Origin: Thiohalobacter thiocyanaticus | GTDB taxonomy: Bacteria; Pseudomonadota; Gammaproteobacteria; Thiohalobacterales; Thiohalobacteraceae | Assembly: GCF_002356355.1 (NCBI RefSeq) | Contig: NZ_AP018052.1 | Location: 1,426,001 to 1,490,000 of the forward strand | Direction of reading: 5' to 3' | Length of the DNA stretch: 64,000 bases | The notes under the pieces: generated by a model | Told to the model about the DNA's origin: nothing | What the model saw: only the letters and a program-made list of their open reading frames with translations | Databases searched by the model: none | In this document: positions 61,748-64,000 of the stretch, piece after piece | Layout of the letters: each line of letters starts with the position of its first letter | Position numbering within the stretch: the stretch's first letter is position 1 | Translations under genes and position numbers: made by a program

Positions 61748-62602
61748 ATGCCGTCCATGCTCCGCAAATCGCTGCTCAGCCTGTGCATCCTGCTCCTGCT
61801 GGGACTGGCGCATGGCGGCTGGCTGGATGCGGCCGGGCGTGACTATACCGAGGCCGGCTTCAAGCGGGCGCTGGTGACCTTCGGCATTGCCCGCGGGCTC
61901 AATGGCGTCATTTCGGTTGCTCAGGGGACCGAGGTGGCCTTCCAGCCGGCCGGGGTGGGGGTCAACTTCGCTCCGGGGCAGATCCTGGACCCGGCCAACG
62001 ATCTGATCGAGCGCTTCTCCTGGGTGATGCTGGTCAGTTCGACCTCGCTGGGCCTGCAGCGGGTACTGCTGGACATCACCGCCTGGACCGGCACCACCTG
62101 GCTGGTCACCCTGGTGGCCGCGCTGGGGTTGATCCTGCTCTGGTGGCGTCCGCGCCGGGTCGGCGACTGGCCGCAGCGTCTGCTGCAGCTGACGCTGCTG
62201 CTGCTGGTGATACGCTTCGCTATCCCGCTGATTGCACTGGCCGGCGAGGGCGTGTACGGCCTGTTCCTGCAGCCACGCTATGCCGCCTCCACCATCGAGC
62301 TCGAACAGAGCACTGAGCGGATCGGTCGCATCAATGAATCCACCCGTCAGCGGCTGGAGGAGGAGGGCGCACCGGGCCTGCTGGAACGCGCCCAGCGCGC
62401 CTACGATTCGATGGTGGGCTCGCTGGACATCGAGGCGCGCACGGCGGAACTGCGCGCGACCGTGGCCCGGGTCAGTGAGCACACCATCGACCTGATCGTG
62501 GTGTTCGTGTTGCAGACCGTGATTCTGCCGCTGCTGTTCCTGTGGCTGCTGGCGAAACTGGCCAGGGGGCTCGGCCGCTGGCTGTGGACCGGTTCCGGGT
62601 GA
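61748..62602 (+). CDS. Hypothetical inner-membrane protein
   Basis: 284 residues from ATG (MPSMLRKSLLSLCILLLLGLAHG). A signal-like first helix, then TM helices at ~115-135 (WLVTLVAALGLILLW), ~145-170 (LLQLTLLLLVIRFAIPLIALAG) and ~250-275. A periplasmic or cytoplasmic helical domain with coiled-coil character lies between them (TIELEQSTERIGRINES). Function not recognised. Divergent from the ABC pair. Confidence 0.75.
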   Translation: MPSMLRKSLLSLCILLLLGLAHGGWLDAAGRDYTEAGFKRALVTFGIARGLNGVISVAQGTEVAFQPAGVGVNFAPGQILDPANDLIERFSWVMLVSSTSLGLQRVLLDITAWTGTTWLVTLVAALGLILLWWRPRRVGDWPQRLLQLTLLLLVIRFAIPLIALAGEGVYGLFLQPRYAASTIELEQSTERIGRINESTRQRLEEEGAPGLLERAQRAYDSMVGSLDIEARTAELRATVARVSEHTIDLIVVFVLQTVILPLLFLWLLAKLARGLGRWLWTGSG

Positions 62603-62605
62603 GGC

Positions 62606-63106
62606 TCAGGATTCGGGATAGCGGATGCCGTTGACGTAATAACGCCGCAGCCCCTGCGGGGTCTGTACCTCCACTTCGTCGTCCAGGGTCTTCTTGAGCA
62701 GCGCACGCGCCATGGGCGAGTCGATGCTGATCCAGCCGCGGGCCGGGTCGAACTCGTCGCCGCCGACGATGCGATAGGTATGTTCCCCGCCGGTCTCGTC
62801 CTCGAGCGTCACCCAGGCCCCGAAGAAGATGCGCTGCGGATCGCTCGGGGGCTGTCCCGCCACCCGCAGTTCGGGCAGGCGCTTCTGCAGATAACGGATG
62901 CGCCGGTCGATGCCGGCCAGTTCCTTCTTGCGGTAGATGTACTCGGCGTTTTCCGAACGGTCGCCCTCGGCCGCGGCCGCAGCAAGCGCCTTTGTCACCT
63001 CCGCGCGGCGCTGCCACAGGCCCTTGAGTTCGTCCTGCAGGCGGGCGAAACCGTCAGGCGTGATATAGGGCGTGCCTTTGGGCTGCGGTGGACGGTAACG
63101 TGACAT
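62606..63106 (-). CDS. greB: Transcription elongation factor GreB
   Basis: 166 residues. [27 protein letters not shown] then the coiled-coil tip [28 protein letters not shown] and the C-terminal FKBP-like part ([37 protein letters not shown]). YIYRKKEL and the basic tip distinguish GreB from GreA. It stimulates RNA polymerase to cut backtracked transcripts. Confidence 0.95.
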   Translation of the reverse strand: MSRYRPPQPKGTPYITPDGFARLQDELKGLWQRRAEVTKALAAAAAEGDRSENAEYIYRKKELAGIDRRIRYLQKRLPELRVAGQPPSDPQRIFFGAWVTLEDETGGEHTYRIVGGDEFDPARGWISIDSPMARALLKKTLDDEVEVQTPQGLRRYYVNGIRYPES

Positions 63107-63195
63107 GGCGGGCCGTGCAGAATGAAGAGTGAAGAGATTGTAGCGGCTGCGGTCGGGGCTGTAACCCGGTCCGCACTCCGGTACAATGTTCCGAC

Positions 63196-64000
63196 ATGAA
63201 CCAGCCTGAAGTCGCACAACCCCTTTCCCTGGACGGTTCCATCGGCGAGGGCGGAGGGCAGGTGCTGCGCACCGCACTGTCCCTCTCGCTCTGTCTGCAG
63301 CGACCGTTTCGTATCGAGAATATCCGCATTGGCCGCAAGCGCCCCGGACTGCAGCCGCAGCATCTGGCCGCAGTGCGTGCCGCCACGGCGATCAGCGATG
63401 CCGTTGTCGAGGGCGATGCACCCGGTTCGACCGCGCTGAGCTTCGCGCCGGGCCCGGTACGGGCCGGGGTCTATCACTTCGATATCGGCACCGCCGGCAG
63501 CACCGGGCTGCTGCTGCAGACCCTGCTGCCGGCGCTGATGCTGGGCGAGGATGACTCCACCCTCACGCTCGACGGCGGCACCCACAATCCCCTGGCCCCG
63601 ACCTTCGAATACCTCAACCAGGCCTATCTGCCCATGATCAACCGCATGGGGCCGCAGATCCAGGCCGAACTGGTGCGTCCCGGCTTCTACCCGGAGGGCG
63701 GTGGCCGCATCCGGGTCCATATCCGCCCGGCCGTGCATCTGTGGCCACTGCAGATCCCGCGGCGCGGCAAGGTGCTGACCCTGGACGGTCAGGCGCTGGT
63801 CGCCAATCTGCCGCTGGAAATCGCCGAGCGGGAGCTGGCCGTGCTCCAGTCCGGCCTGGCGGTGCATGCCGGCGGTCTGCAGGCCCATCGCGTCGAGGAC
63901 TGCATCAGTACCGGCAACGCAGTCTGGGTGAGTGTCTACAGCGAACACATCACCGAGGTGTTCAGTGTGCTGGGTGAGAAGGGCGTGCCTGCCGAGACGG
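63196..64000 (+). CDS. rtcA: RNA 3'-terminal phosphate cyclase, cut by the window edge
   Basis: First ~268 residues. [72 protein letters not shown] and [10 protein letters not shown] are RtcA landmarks. It converts RNA 3'-phosphates to 2',3'-cyclic phosphates using ATP through a C-terminal His that lies past the window end. Divergent from greB with an 89-bp promoter region. No rtcB or its regulator is visible on this side. Confidence 0.94.
   Translation, partial: MNQPEVAQPLSLDGSIGEGGGQVLRTALSLSLCLQRPFRIENIRIGRKRPGLQPQHLAAVRAATAISDAVVEGDAPGSTALSFAPGPVRAGVYHFDIGTAGSTGLLLQTLLPALMLGEDDSTLTLDGGTHNPLAPTFEYLNQAYLPMINRMGPQIQAELVRPGFYPEGGGRIRVHIRPAVHLWPLQIPRRGKVLTLDGQALVANLPLEIAERELAVLQSGLAVHAGGLQAHRVEDCISTGNAVWVSVYSEHITEVFSVLGEKGVPAET

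Overview
The window looks like a GC-rich gammaproteobacterial chromosome (Chromatiales-like by overall gene style; this is inference, there is no rRNA or marker gene to place it). A tRNA-Arg(ACG) gene at 54215-54291, with a phage-type integrase whose 3' end lies 4 bp from the tRNA 3' end, splits it in two. Everything to the left (1-54.2 kb) is accessory DNA full of anti-phage, toxin-antitoxin and nuclease genes. Everything to the right (54.3-64 kb) looks like ordinary backbone: metallopeptidase, Anbu proteasome-like hydrolase with ATP-grasp and alpha-E partners, Nudix, ABC exporter, greB and rtcA.

Region 1 (0.1-18.2 kb) is one co-oriented block. It opens with a sigma-54 activator that has a CARF/RtcR-like N-terminal sensor, and a near-consensus sigma-54 promoter lies 4 bp after its stop codon. 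Then follow a type I restriction-modification system (hsdR split by a 1-base frameshift in a C-run, rmuC, hsdM, hsdS), a cytosolic-type 5'-nucleotidase, an ASCH-domain protein and a complete type I Zorya system (zorA, zorB, zorC, zorD). The layout suggests an inducible defence superoperon.

Region 2 (18.4-32 kb) holds an HNH nuclease, a ribbon-helix-helix regulator and a duplicated module (SRAP/HMCES-like gene, palindromic terminator, secreted endonuclease I). One SRAP copy and the other EndA copy are broken. Between the two module copies lie four small gene units separated by attC-like imperfect hairpins. I read them as an integron cassette array without an integrase: TIR-like + SLATT membrane protein; TIR-like + DRHyd/TRAF-binding-like protein; ApeA-type HEPN protein; a one-TM protein. 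A LexA box lies beside the intact SRAP gene. A divergent tyrosine recombinase follows, preceded by a 48-bp palindrome and 20-bp repeats.

Region 3 (33.3-41.2 kb) is toxin-antitoxin-rich: a DUF7673-like protein, several DUF2384 (MbcA/ParS) antitoxin-like genes including a DUF2384-HicB fusion next to a Doc toxin, a GIY-YIG protein, a HigBA-like pair and a membrane-anchored PD-(D/E)XK nuclease.

Region 4 (41.3-49.6 kb, minus strand) is the most unusual part. It is a tightly packed 11-gene operon, mostly with 4-bp ATGA/GTGA overlaps. It encodes four different PP2C phosphatases in tandem, three DEDDh 3'-5' exonuclease-like proteins, an 89-residue protein, a zinc-ribbon protein, a metallophosphoesterase and a GNAT acetyltransferase. 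No protein kinase is nearby, and I know of no described system with this composition. All family calls were made by reading motifs; no database search was run.
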